Source: Hemicentrotus pulcherrimus (lineage: Eukaryota > Echinodermata > Echinoidea > Camarodonta > Strongylocentrotidae). From it: 64,000 bases of DNA. The stretch is from assembly GCA_003118195.1 (NCBI GenBank), contig BEXV01000160.1, positions 298,251 through 362,250 of the forward strand, written 5' to 3'. Made by a program: the position numbers and the translations under genes. The notes under the pieces were generated by a model, which worked only from the letters and a program-made list of their open reading frames with translations, had not been told where the DNA came from and did no database searches. Below, piece by piece: positions 36,247-47,665 of the stretch (its first letter is position 1; every line of letters begins with the position of its first letter).

Positions 36247-37763
36247 CCGACATCTACAGAGTTCAGCACACCTTCACCTCAAGGTGCGCCTGTATAAAAG
36301 GAAATAATAGGAGGGGTAGGAAAAGAGCCACAATTTGTTGCACTCTTCTTTATGGCATAATAATAGAAATATCTAACCCATAAAGTCATCATGACATTTA
36401 CAATGTGTGAAGCCATGAAACACAGAAAGAAGAAGATAAGCTCAGAAAACAGAGATGGACGATTGAACCTTCAACCATCGTCACGTTCCCATCATAAAAA
36501 TGATGTTAACACTCTGTGTTGTAAATCTTTATTTTTATTTTAAGAGTAAAATGGTAACGCTTACTTTTGTTCTAAATTGCCAGACTGTTTGAACAACCAA
36601 AGCGAAAACATTTCACTCGTACATCATCGTCACATAAGTTTAAAGATTAACCAAACATGAAATCAATGTTCATCAAAAGTATTGCATTTTGGGGGGAAAC
36701 AATGAAATCGATTTCCCAGAAAGGGGGAAACAAAACATACATAAACGCGAAATGTCTATTCCGGATTACTTTTACTGATCATCGTAGTTTTTTTTTTTAG
36801 TTTTTTTTAATTTTTTTTTTTACTGTTAATGCATATCCTACTTGACCTACTCACTTACCTAGCCTGTTACTGTGTTGTTGTTGTTTTTTCAATAAAGAGA
36901 TCATTATAATAAAGCACAAAACGTTTTTGTAATGCAAAAATATATAATGATGTCGTGTTGCCATATCTTTAAAATAGTTTTCATAAACAAATATATGTAT
37001 CGAAATATTAAAAAAAAAGGATGTCACAAAGATGATGAAAATGTGATTTCTCGAAAAAAAAAAATGATGACTCCTTTTACTGCATAAAATTAGTTTATAT
37101 TTGTCATTCTCCTTCACTTTTGAATTCCTTGGAATGTTCTTATTTAAGTCCCATTTTCCTTGTAGCAAACAGGATTGTGAAACGGCAGTCAAAGTCATGG
37201 CCAAGAATAACCTCTGTAATGCAAATTTACGAGGTCTGTTATGAAAATGGAGGCACGTTTGGAGCTGATCTAAACACAGTTACTTTAGGAATAACATCGC
37301 ATTCTAAAGACTAACATTTATATCAGGAGAAGTATTAAATCACGATTGTAATTGGTCTAGTTGTCATCTTTCTATAACTTCATATACTGCTCAGGAAAAT
37401 GTCATGGCCCTTCTCCTGTTTGGTCGATTCTAGGTCCAGTATCGGTAACGAAATCCTACAAAGTACTACCGGTTTTTAAAAAAATCAATTCACCATGGAG
37501 GTGAAGGAAAACAGTTTACCTTATTCAAGTTTTGTCATTCTTTTCTTCTTTATTAACCAAGATTAACATAATCTTAATTCAAAAGAGCTTCATTTATCTT
37601 CCAAAAGACATTTTTTGGGGGGAGGGGGGGGGGGGTTAATTGTTTATTCTTGACCAAAGTATTGCCTAGTTAGGATCAACATATTCATAAATCGGTATAG
37701 GATACATTACTCCTGTTGTGTTGAGCTCCTCCCCCCCCCCCATGATTTCTAAGAGGATAAAGG
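36247..37763. other. No gene recognised; homopolymer runs
   Basis: T-runs of 8-10 lie at about 36787-36823. G-runs at 37616-37634 and a C-run at about 37730-37741 frame the start of the duplicated segment that follows. Short open frames here have no recognisable features. Confidence 0.5.
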
Positions 37764-37975
37764 TCGAGTGTGAGTGGATGAAGGAAATGTTTCCGTTCTT
37801 CAAACTGCCTTCTTTTCCATTGCCAAGAGGATAAGAGAGGGAGAGAGGGAGAGGGAGAGAAAGAGAGAGAGAGAGAAATAGAGAAATAGAGAGAAGGGCC
37901 AGCTCACACATTCGAGTGTGAATGAATGAAGGAAATGTTTCCGTTCTTCACACTGCCTTCGTTTCCATTGCCAAG
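37764..37975. repeat. Recent local duplication enclosing a GA microsatellite
   Basis: The 64 bases at 37764-37827 recur at 37912-37975 in the same orientation with four differences, about 94 percent identity. Both begin TCGAGTGTGA and end TTTCCATTGCCAAG. The GA tract at 37832-37898 lies between them. The offset is 148 bases. The copies are much closer to each other than any other repeat pair here, so the event looks young; replication slippage at the GA tract is a simple explanation. Confidence 0.9.
37832..37898. repeat. (GA)n microsatellite
   Basis: A purine tract of GAGAGG, GAGAGA and AAATAGAG units between the two copies of the local duplication. Confidence 0.95.
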
Positions 37976-39748
37976 GGTTTTGTTTCCTCTACTACATTTG
38001 CATACATTAAATGATTTCCTACCGACGACTCGATTACATTATTCAGGGGCAAAAAACGTATCCTTATTACTCTTGATTACACGTTTTAAAAAATAACTGA
38101 ATTGATTATCTGGTCGTCGACTTTTAAGGTAGATGATGAAAATTATTCAAACATAATAATTTTATATTGCATATTTTAGTAAATGATAACGTGTAATTAA
38201 AAACCCTGAGAAGAAATGCGACAGAAAAAGAAGAGGAAAAAATAAGAAGAGGAAGACAAAGATGATGATAATGATGATACAAGTCATGATGGATAAGAAT
38301 TAACTAAAATCAAAGAAAATATTTGAGTAAGAAAAATAAAAAACAGACACAAATCGAAATACAGAGAATGGAATATGGAAGACAGCTATATAGTAGTACA
38401 AACAACATTACATTCAGTCATCCATGTTTTATGTATGATGGAATGTTATCACGTATCAAGCCTGCCTAGACTTCAGACATTGTTAGTTATCATTTATCTT
38501 TAGGAGGCCCTATTTTATCCAGACGATGACACTACGGAGCGGGCAAACGTTCATACTACTGGGTCGAATGCAGACAAGTACACTTTCTAAAGTCTTATTC
38601 CAAAGTCGAAAGCTACCAAGATCGCGAAGGCTTCACAAAAAATCTAACCTAAGGCAATTTCAGTGTAGCCTTGCCCGTCACCTTTTGAAATTTGCTAACG
38701 TTACATTGACATATACAACATAACCTAAACATAATAATAATAATAATAATAATAATAGCCTAATAGTCATGATGTGATATATACAATAGGGTATTAAAAT
38801 TGTCCATAGCCTGATTTCTAAGAGAGTTTTTTTAAAGATCGTGATCGTTGTATGAAAGGCTCCATGCATTTTGGCCATTAGAATCTGTTTTAATTATCAA
38901 TTTCGTGTTTTTTGCCGATCCCCGGCCCTTTCTCTGTCTTTTGTTTCTCTTTTTTCCTTGCCTTTTTCTTTTTTACTTCTCTTTTGTATGGGGGAAGGGG
39001 AGGGGGTTGTGTCCAGATTAAAAAGTTGGTATTTTGTGTCGATGACCGGTCGATTTGTGGTTAGAAAGCCTTTTTGCTCGCATCGCTATCCCTGAATTCT
39101 GAATTAAATGATAATCCCAGTCTGAACAGGTTTTTAATTCATACAAATCCTGATTAATAGGGACAAAAGCCGTCTGATAACAGGTAATTCTAAAATATAT
39201 TTCAGGTATAAAGTAAATGATAAAGGATAAAAAGGAATTAAAGAGAAGGTTGAGTTCTGGGAAGAGGTGAAGAATAATTTGTGAGCGTTATCATTGTTAT
39301 TATGCAAGTGTGGACGAACATCAGATAATAAATGTTCCCTGAAAAGCATGGCTCTTCAAATGCCTTTATATTCTAAATATGGCATGTAACAGTATAAAAA
39401 TCAGGACGGATTTTTATGTCACAAAGTCATGTTCGTGTAGTCCCATATACATATTTCTGTGTACAGTGCTTGTAACTTTACCAAGATTGGGCCAAATTTC
39501 TTATCATTTTGATGGTCCCAGAACCTTGCAGTACACACTAATACTTATATGCTAGATGATCAACCTTTTCTGATCGATTCCACACCATTTCTTTGACAAT
39601 GTAAGCGCATGACAAGAACTCAACTTTATCTTTAAAGAGCTCATAGAGACGACTCTCGGTTTAAGGGGAGGGGGTAATATTATTCCTATACTTGAGATAA
39701 CTTTTGAGCTACATTTCCTCCGACTCCAAAACGTTAAATATAAAGGGC
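37976..39748. other. No gene recognised
   Basis: AT-rich, with a purine-rich stretch at about 38215-38275 (GAAAAAGAAGAGG, AAGAAGAGGAAGAC). The ATA repeat at 38730 is listed separately. Open frames at 38526-39349 have no recognisable features. Confidence 0.5.
38730..38757. repeat. (ATA)n trinucleotide repeat
   Basis: About nine ATA/TAA units without interruption. Confidence 0.95.
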
Positions 39749-39885
39749 GAGGTTTGCATTTGGTTTAAGGTAAGGTTTAGGTTCAAGGTAATAGTTAGGT
39801 TCTTTTTTTTTTGTCCAAGGTTATAGATAATATTCGATTATTTGAAACATTTACTGCGAAGTATTTGTCGCCGGAACAATTGTCG
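39749..39885. mobile_element. Second telomere-like-core element, related to 13.6 kb
   Basis: A degenerate GGTTTAAGG/GGTTTAGG run at 39761-39800 and the right end TTTGTCGCCGGAACAATTGTCG (39863-39884 region) resemble the element at 13584-13765, whose right end reads ATTGTCGCAGGAGCATGTGTCG; about 16 of 22 positions agree. The left end is worn and I could not find a clear inverted partner. Confidence 0.5.
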
Positions 39886-41384
39886 ACTTGTTTGACTTGG
39901 GTCAACTCACTTTAAGTGCGGTGATGTTAGCCTATCGGTACACTGTATATTGGTGGGATGAAAAGTTGACCAGTTTGAACCCGAGAAAAGTCCAGAAACG
40001 TATAGGATGTCATCTTGTGAAGCAATCCACTACATTATACTCTAATTTTTCATTCCGAACTCAATCTTTTTTAAATTGAATGACATTTCAGACTGAGGAA
40101 GCCAATCAAATCACACATAAGCGCGCATCTGGCCCGCATGCCAAGTGGAACTGTCCAAGATAAACGAAAGATCTGACACTTTGCTCCTCGTTAAGTCAAT
40201 CGTGGCCGGTCTACCTCATTCGTAACTGATCTGGGATAAGCTGATTTCTTTCCTTCGTAGATCATCTCAACTGTGATACGCCTAATCCAATCATAGTGAC
40301 AAGGTTGTCTGCGAAATTGCTCGACTTTGGAATAGAACCCTTCTACTTCCCATCTCAAATTCTTTCTTCCAATCACAATTTGTAAGGCCTACATTGAAAA
40401 GGATGTTAGAACCATGGGCCCTGCTAGATCAAAACAGATGACGTACACGTCGAAAAGAATGTCAAATTGTTTCAATTTGCCATCACTATCATGATCATTG
40501 TTGTCGTCATGCTTGATAGCTGATATTTATTAATTTTTTCACACACCTACGACATTCCCACAGACAAGTAAATCAATTCCATGCAGTCAATTCAGCAGAA
40601 AGATGAACGCTTATCTTGCTCTATTTGGCTTGTTTTGTGATATTTTGTGTGAGTGCATTTTTGGCAAAAGTTTGTCAAAATGTTATCAATTAAATGTAAT
40701 TAGTACTTATGATGTGATTTTATTTGCTCTGAATTTGTCTTTTATTCGGGGTTCGAAATGTGCTCGAACATCGCGTTGAGATTCATGTAATGATGAAGTA
40801 AAATTTTCCATTCATTAAGGATAGGCACCAAGGCTAATATTGGTGGGTTTTTTTCTGGGAGAACCCCCCCCCCTTTTTATTTCTCTCTCTCTCTCTCTTT
40901 ATCACTTTTCTCTCTTTCTAACTTCCCTGTACCTTTTCCTTTCTCTTCTTCACGTTCTTCGATTCATTCAGCGATTTAGTTGACAGGGAAGAGATTAGGA
41001 ACCAATCACGCATGTATTGAGAATCTCTATCCCACAAGATTATGTATCCTTCACGAAGATTTCACACGGATAAAGAGGTGTACCTTTAAAAAAAGACGGA
41101 GGACAAAATGGCTGGTTAGGTATCATCCTTATCTAAACGATATAACAATGAATTGTATTGAAATAAAGTCAACGAGATAACATAATCCATAGAAAAGGTA
41201 TTTGACTTATCACACGTTATAAGGTTAACCAGGTCACTGCTCTGACTCCATAGTGTGGCAGATTTCGTTACGTACTCATTTCCTCACCCGATAATGATAA
41301 CGTCTCAATTTCTAAGGGGTGACCTAAAGAGGGCATCTACAGGCTCAACGGTTGCCAGCAGGGGCGCCTGTCCTTTCCTCCCAC
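39886..41384. other. No gene recognised
   Basis: AT-rich DNA with small open frames. A C run (40864-40873) and a (CT)n block at 40881-40898 lie within a pyrimidine-rich patch reaching 40950. Confidence 0.5.
40864..40920. repeat. C10 run and interrupted (CT)n
   Basis: Ten C, T-rich spacer, eight or nine CT units, then CTCTC/TTTC blocks. Confidence 0.9.
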
Positions 41385-41433
41385 TCACACACGCACACAC
41401 ACGCGCACACGACCACACTCGCGCAAGCACACA
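41385..41433. repeat. (CA)n / (CG-CA) microsatellite
   Basis: An imperfect CACACA run interrupted by CG and GACC, with further CGCGCACAC and GCAAGCACAC units. Confidence 0.85.
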
Positions 41434-42053
41434 TCTTCAGTTCATTCAAGCATAGACCTACATGAACAAGTTACCACCCCACATGATTCAAGGGAAGATG
41501 TAGTTCAGCTAAATGGGCTATCCACATTTACGATATTGAAGCTCGAAATTATTTTTTCCCCTCATAATAACTAGGGGTACCTCATCAAGTCTATTCCAGT
41601 GCAAGAATCAAGCATACATGTACTACAAACTACACATAAAAATATAAGGATGGACTCCTGATACTCATATTTTACTGATAACTTGCATTTATACTGAACT
41701 TTAACAATGCAAAGTGAAAGTGTTTACTCTGCTATGCGATGACCACTTCGAAATTATCACATAGCATTTTCATATCTGTTGGACACAATCCCCTTTAAGT
41801 TTAAGTGAAAAAGTTCCTAATTCCACACCCCTCCCCTCCTCAAACACTCATCCGACAAAGTAGTAACATGTATCAATAACATTGAAAGAAAGCAAATGCG
41901 ATACGAAAAATTGTACCCTGGGGTGCAAATTATCCTTCATGACAACATGTTTGACCTCACACCGAACCCCTATGACACTCTCCCTTCAGCTCCTTGTGGT
42001 AACAGGTGCTTAAACCTGAACTATAGGGTACCATGTCGAGTTTCTTCGGTACC
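41434..42053. other. No gene recognised
   Basis: AT-rich DNA. An open frame starting at 41896 runs into the foldback element that follows and is not credible. Confidence 0.5.
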
Positions 42054-42376
42054 TCGGTCTTGGAAGGAAGGATATACGTCTTTAAACATAAAGTTGATTT
42101 CTGGGCCCCGTCTTGTTAAGAGTTGAGATTGATCCGAACCAATCGCAAGTTTGCAGCCCCTATCTCATATGGACCCCGTTGTATCGACAATTGCGATTAA
42201 TCGCAACTTATCTGCGATTTATATCAATCGCAACTAAGTACATAATGAGATAGAGGCTGCAAACTTGCGATAGATTCGAGGACTTGCGATTAATTCGGAT
42301 AAATCTAAACTTTTCATTAGACGGGGCAAAGAATTCAACTTTATCTTCATAGACGTATATCCTTCATTCCAGGACC
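42054..42376. mobile_element. Large foldback (palindromic) MITE-like element
   Basis: The left arm (42054-42168) is repeated in reverse complement on the right (about 42244-42376). Matching blocks include GGAAGGATATACGTCTTTAA with AGACGTATATCCTTC, ATAAAGTTGATTTC with GAATTCAACTTTATC, GCCCCGTC with GACGGGGC, and CGCAAGTTTGCAGC with GCTGCAAACTTGCG. The middle holds further nested palindromes of the GCGATTAATCGC type. It has no coding capacity. Motifs of this kind (repeated GCGATTAATCGCAACT, ACGGGGC) are familiar to me from sea-urchin repeats, but the family is not named here. Confidence 0.88.
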
Positions 42377-43989
42377 AAGATTAAGAACAAAAAGATCAAA
42401 TCAGTTTTGCTGAACATCACATACACTGCACACGACACGTGTGTATTGGACTATATTTGATATTTAAATTGACAACAAATATAAGAGAGATTTTACAAAT
42501 TATTTTCATTTTTTACCAGGACTAAATCATCTCTTAAACTCGTCCAAAAAGCAGAAATTGTTGGAAAAGGTAGAACATTAGAGAAAGGAGGAAGGCATAA
42601 AAAAGAAGAAAAAAAGGAAAGGGAAAGACAAAAACCAAAAGCCTCTTTTCCTAGACATCTTAATCATGAAAATGAATCATCATTTCTGACAGGTTTGTTT
42701 TGATCAGAGTAAAAGTCTTCTTCACAGACATATCTACCCATCAAAGTATATTCAGGCTATAAACGTATTTTGACAGTTTTTGTCTGTTACGTGTCCACAG
42801 TGACGCCAACTTATTAGTTGTATATATTACGAAAACTTACAGCATTATTGTTTTTTTATACAGATAAATGAACACGTGCGATTTGAAACCATAACATCAA
42901 TTCAGAGGTAAAAACGCAAACCCAAGGCAAGAATAACAACTTTGCCAAGGTATTATTCCAAATCGTCCCTGATTTTTTTTCTTCATTTAACTACATTAAC
43001 ATATCGGTCCTGCTTTAAAAAAAAATCATTTCCATTATTTGTATTTATAAATCAAAGCTTTGTGATATTCAAACAACTGCCATATAATGCTAAATTAATT
43101 TTTTGTATATAATGATGAAAAACAAATATACTTACTATATCATACATTTCCTTTGACTTGAACTTCCACAGCATCGTGTATTGTGTCAAATGACCGTGCC
43201 AGGTTCAAACAAAGTAGCTAAAAATGAAAGTGGGCCTTTGACGTTCTTTACAAATGCAAATTGTGAACCTATTCATCAGGCTTTAAGAAATGATTTCATG
43301 AAAACACAGGAACACGTGGAAGGGATCAAGAGAAAACTATGAAAAGGGTTATAATACATTTATTTTCTACATACCTACAAAATGGAAGAAAATATCCTAG
43401 TAGAGATGAGGATCGGGTTTCTATTATAAATGAAGAGTGTGATTTTGAGCCCTAGGTGTTGGCTTTCATTCACGCCCCTCCTCGAAACGAATTCCTTGCC
43501 TTCAAAGGTGACGCTATGAATTCAACATCGAACAGGTAGTTTTTATATTATAGGCCAGGGGTAACAGGTCACCAAGAAACTAATCGACTTTTTACGGAAA
43601 CCAGGATCGCATATTTTACCATTTTCTTAGCTCTTTCATATCTTTCATAATATGAATAAAATTGTTCTCATAAACATATTGATATTCCTACTATACCCGT
43701 TTCCATAGCTTTGGATATTTCTGTTTAATAAAATCTTTTTTTTTAAAGGAGAAGTGTATTTGATTTCTGGGTTGTGGAAGTTGGAGCAGATGGAGTCACT
43801 ATAGTGTATCAAATTGTTCAAAGTGACATCTATAAATTCGAAAAATATGTATACAAAGAAACATATGCATATTTAAAAAATAATAATAATTCTTGCAATA
43901 AGACAATTATTAAAGCCCGACAATCGATGATAAGATTGTGTGGCAAAATCTTCGTCGAATATTTGACCGAAGAACAGTACTGAGCTCTT
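42377..43989. other. No gene recognised
   Basis: AT-rich, including purine-rich stretches near 42580-42640. The frame at 43774-43983 (69 codons) is Lys/Asn/Ile/Tyr-rich, as expected for random AT-rich DNA. Confidence 0.5.
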
Positions 43990-44380
43990 CAAGATTAAGT
44001 TGAGTTCTGGTCATGCGATTGCATTGTGAAAGAAACTGCGTGGAAGCGATTGGAAAGGCCGATCATGTAGCAGCTAAGTATTGGAATCATCAAAATTAAA
44101 GAAATTTGCCAAGTTTTGCTCAACATGCTAAAGGTCACCTGAACTATACAAATAAATGTGTATATGGGACTAGTCATACATGTGGCATGAAAGATGTGGT
44201 CCCCAACCTGTAACTCTTGTTACATGGACTTATCATATTTCAAATTTGAGGGAATTTAAAGAGTCATCATTTTCAGGGGACTTTGTTTCTACATATGATA
44301 CTATCCTGCACTAACATAAAAAGAATGAAAAAAAATCACAAATTATTTGCCAATATTTTCCAGAGCTCAACTTTCTTTTT
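43990..44380. mobile_element. Dispersed TIR element, copy A
   Basis: This copy is similar along most of its length to 61737-62073. Shared blocks are GAGTTCTGGTCA, GCGATTGCATTGTG then AAAGAAACTG, GTGGTCCCCAA, TTTGAGGGAATTTAAAGAG and CACTAACATAAAAAGAATG. The ends form an inverted repeat: AAGTTGAGTTCTGG at 43997-44010 against CCAGAGCTCAACTT at 44360-44373, with 13 of 14 positions pairing. There is no conserved open frame. I infer a non-autonomous DNA transposon; the family is unknown to me. Confidence 0.75.
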
Positions 44381-45183
44381 AAAGAACGATACCTGGCATG
44401 ATAGCCTTGCCCCGTGTTAAATGAAAAAGTACCACGCCCACCTATTCAGAAATACTACATGCATGGCGAAATTCTACCTTTGAACGAAAATATTTTGGTG
44501 AAGCTATCAATATCGGAACAATTATTGCTTTTGTATAAATATTCCGCCTTCCTCTCAATGAACTATTCTTCGAAACAAAGGAAAATTCTGCATCACTTCT
44601 GTGAAGTCAACTCTATATCGCCCACCCTTTTCACACACGACGTCTTTAAGAAAAACAGCTTCGGTGAGGCGAGTATTCAATTTCATGAAAATCAGTACGG
44701 AAATAATGTAAAACATGCAGTTAATAAATTGTTTCTTTTAGTGTAAACATTAAAGATATTCAGCTTTGACACAGTTTTGCTTCTACTGAAATAAAACCGA
44801 AAAAACTCCGGGGAAGGGTATAGCTTCACCGTAATCTAAAACGGTAATCGTTGCGGGGCAGATATGCAATGCATAATCCTATTCGAAATTGACCCAGGAG
44901 AATGGGTTGATTGAGTTTTCCTATACGCATATTACAATTACTATCAGATTTTCTTAAAACTGAAACTGGTCTATTTTTCTCCTCGTTCCTCTTTCATTAA
45001 AGCCAATAGGTAATAGGGTGAACACACAAAAAAAAAACATACACAGGAATCGACTAGGTGCGCCACATAATAAAGGTCGTTATATTTCTGGTGAGCCTTG
45101 CATATGACAATAGCTTTATGCATTTAGGTCACATGAATGGCAGCAGTGCAACTCTTAAAAAGCCAAATTAAAACATAAATGGC

Positions 45184-45435
45184 TTATTCTCGTTTATTAC
45201 TCAGAGAATGGGTCTGATTTTGTGAAGATAAAGATATAGGCTGGCGTACTCTGTGAGTATGCCAGAGTATGTTGTCTCCGAAGGGACACATTTCAGGGTC
45301 AAGTCCACACATTCTACACGAGTTTATTATCCCCCTTGGTTTACACACTATTCTGTTCCTCGGTGTCAGACCGTCATATTGCTCTCCAGAGAGTCCGAAC
45401 ACTCTGAAAACCTGCATTTCCATCTTCGACTCCAT
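45184..45435 (-). CDS. Hypothetical Cys-containing 83-residue frame (doubtful)
   Basis: I do not recognise this frame and do not assert that it is a gene. It starts with Met-Glu-Ser-Lys and, unlike most frames here, has a more balanced composition: a central RNRIVCKPRG then CRMCG segment with four Cys in about 25 residues. The PRG next to basic residues is faintly reminiscent of the uS14 ribosomal protein signature (RNRC..TGRPRG), but the rest does not fit and the expected Cys spacing is absent. On its strand, AATAAA overlaps the stop region (GAGTAATAAACG). A frame of this length is expected by chance. It might be a worn pseudogene or a coincidence. Confidence 0.12.
   Translation of the reverse strand: MESKMEMQVFRVFGLSGEQYDGLTPRNRIVCKPRGIINSCRMCGLDPEMCPFGDNILWHTHRVRQPISLSSQNQTHSLSNKRE
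45241..45265. repeat. Eleven-base-pair hairpin, triloop
   Basis: CTGGCGTACTC and GAGTATGCCAG pair along eleven positions, one of them a G-T wobble, around the loop TGT. It is compact and stable for this AT-rich context. Function unknown. Confidence 0.55.
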
Positions 45436-46815
45436 GATTATTTTTGATCCATGGTCATAATTTTACGAAATGGTTTAGAAACCTACTCGTCATCGAACAA
45501 GAATGATTAGTCACACACCAACTAGCAGTAAGCTTTTTATGCCCCAAGAATTCCATCTCGAAATGGTGATTGTCTCGTCAAAATTCACTCTCCTTTTTGT
45601 TAGTCCTACAATTTGATAAATTCTATGTCTGATATCACAGATATGCAGTACTGCGGATATACCAGACATGAATACATGAAGGATGTATAAGGACGAGGAC
45701 ATGTATTTATCATGATGAGTCCGTGTAGGAATGGTACTTTTTCGTTTGCGAAAAACATTTAGGTAAAAGAAACGACATACCCGAAGGCTTATAATAATTT
45801 ATTAGTCATCCCTTAATATGTCCTTGTCAGGCCTTTCTTTAATAATTATAGTATTTGATTGATTGTATTTAAGTCAGATTTACAACAGCTTACGCATGGT
45901 TTAATGAAACTTTTTTGGATTCTTTTCTTTTTTAATGCAACTAATTTCATGATTCAAGGAAATCAGAGAATAATTCAGACTTTATTCATTTTGATTTTTT
46001 AATCCGTTTTTCGAGGGAAAATGCGATTTATTGCAGCAGAAATATGCGGGTATCTTCCCAATTTATTAACTAAAATGATAGACATCTGATCATACCTTTG
46101 GGACTATTTCTCTTGTAGGCGTGTACCTTTAAAAACGACAGATTGTACAAACGCGTGTAGGAATGGTACTTGTCTCGAACATCTCTTCGGAATTCGAGCC
46201 TAGTTTGAGCGGGCACACAAAACAATGTTTACTGGTTCATGTTGGCGGGTGAAAAGGTTGATAACATTTTCATCTCGCTCATGAATCACGTGACTTGACA
46301 GGGTTCAGAGACCCCAATTTGTATGTTAAAAACCAACCTAACTTGTCTCACCACCCAGAAACACTCAGATTACGGCCGAGATAGAACTGAAACTCTACAA
46401 TTTTGTCATTTTCGTCACAGTTTATGTTTATTTTTTACGGTGCATGATTTTTATATAGATTATTCCCAGTGGGTAAATGAAAATGATCAGGTAATATATG
46501 ATATTGTCGGCATTTTAAATGGGATAAAATAAGAAGTATCATCTAGAAACATAAACGACAAGAGTATCGGCAACGTTTATAGGCGAATAATGTTTCATCA
46601 GTACTCATTTATTCGTTTGATTATCACGGTGATAATATTTCACATAATTTAAAAGAACGAACAAAGGCGTTGTTCTATTCGTGTCATGTGGAGAACAATA
46701 AAACAAAAATATTCAACCCATTTTTTGAACATCTCACTGATAATGAATATTTACAACCAGTAATACCCATATGTGTTTCATTATGTTGTGTTTTAGAGAT
46801 AAACTTCATTATTAT

Positions 46816-47118
46816 AGAGTTGTCGTAGTCCAGTAGTTTGAGCTCATCATATTGAATGAAAATGCCGTGGGTTAGATCCCCGACACGGCACTAATGTCAT
46901 TAATCTACATTTACCACTCTATACCCAGGAGACAAAATAGGCACCCACCCGGTATAGGATGACGAAAGCCTTTGTGTTTCCATATGCCCTCACTGTGACC
47001 ATATATTGGGAAAACCCCCTAGGGAGTGGAGATGGTGCACATTGGGCGTGAACGAATCCGATGACCGGGGTAATAATATCTGTAAAGCGTTTAGTGAATC
47101 CAGGTTATTATTAACATT
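46816..47118 (+). mobile_element. tRNA-derived SINE, near full length
   Basis: A Pol III A box (TAGTCCAGTAGTTTG, from 46826) is followed 44 bases later by a B box (GGGTTAGATCCCC, from 46870). The body reads CGGCACTAATGTCATTAATC, TACATTTACCACTCT, ACCCAGGAGAC and GGTATAGGATGACGAAAG. The 3' part GGGGTAATAATATCTGTAAA, GCGTTTAGTGAATCCAGGTT ends in a short ATT-rich tail. The layout is that of tRNA-head SINEs in echinoderms. It shares the CATTAATCTACATTT body with the 9.6 and 50.7 kb copies but has a different head spacer. It is non-coding and depends on a LINE for mobility. Confidence 0.85.
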
Positions 47119-47285
47119 ATTCGAATGATTAAAAAAAAAAATAACAACTTAGTATTCCAATCTCTACTACTAGTACAATGACTTCAACCAAAATATACCA
47201 GCAATTTCATTTAAGTATGTAGCTGTACAGATGAACTCGAAATGGAGGTCCATGACTCAAAAAGAAGCACCAAATACTAACGAGA
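47119..47285. other. Spacer between SINE and TIR element
   Basis: A short AT-rich stretch with an A run near 47130. No feature seen. Confidence 0.6.
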
Positions 47286-47665
47286 TTAAAGGAGAAGTCC
47301 ACCCTGATATTAACTTGTTTTTAAGAGCAGAAAAATAAGTGGAACAGGTCAGCGAAAAACCGATTATAAAATAAGAAATAATTGTTGAAGGTGCAATCAA
47401 TCAAACACAAATTGGCAACTCTGTGGCATATCTTGCGAGTTCCCCTCCATTATTTTCAATCATACACTTGCCCTAAATATGATTATTGCAAATGTGTTTT
47501 ATACAACCATTTTAAGAAAGAAATCTATTCCGTCTTCAAAGGAATAAAATGAAAGTTGATTATTTGTGTCCAATTTTTAATCGGATATTGCTCAACTTTC
47601 ATTACCTTGTTTCTCTCATTTTCTGCATTTATTAAAACCATTTAATATCAGGGTGGACTTCCCCT
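47286..47665. mobile_element. TIR (MITE-like) element of the GAAGTCCACCCTGA type
   Basis: The left end GGAGAAGTCCACCCTGATAT and the right end ATATCAGGGTGGACTTCCCC are inverted repeats. Pairing continues inward at lower identity for about 80-100 bases; for example GCAGAAAA and ACCGATTATAAAA on the left match TTTTCTGC and TTTTTAATCGGAT on the right. The internal region has no open frame. Elements with this terminus are, to my knowledge, abundant in sea-urchin genomes. The target-site duplication was not resolved. Confidence 0.88.

Larger units (their letters stand above)
44381..46815. other. No gene firmly recognised
   Basis: AT-rich DNA. It includes a 110-codon frame at 44414-44746 with no recognisable domain, and a Cys-containing frame at 45184-45435 (minus) described separately. 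No splice-bounded exon can be argued. Confidence 0.45.

Noticed and set aside
44414..44746. 110-codon frame directly after the TIR element, considered as a transposon remnant
   Set aside because: No transposase motif, and the frame is not shared with copy B at 61.7 kb.
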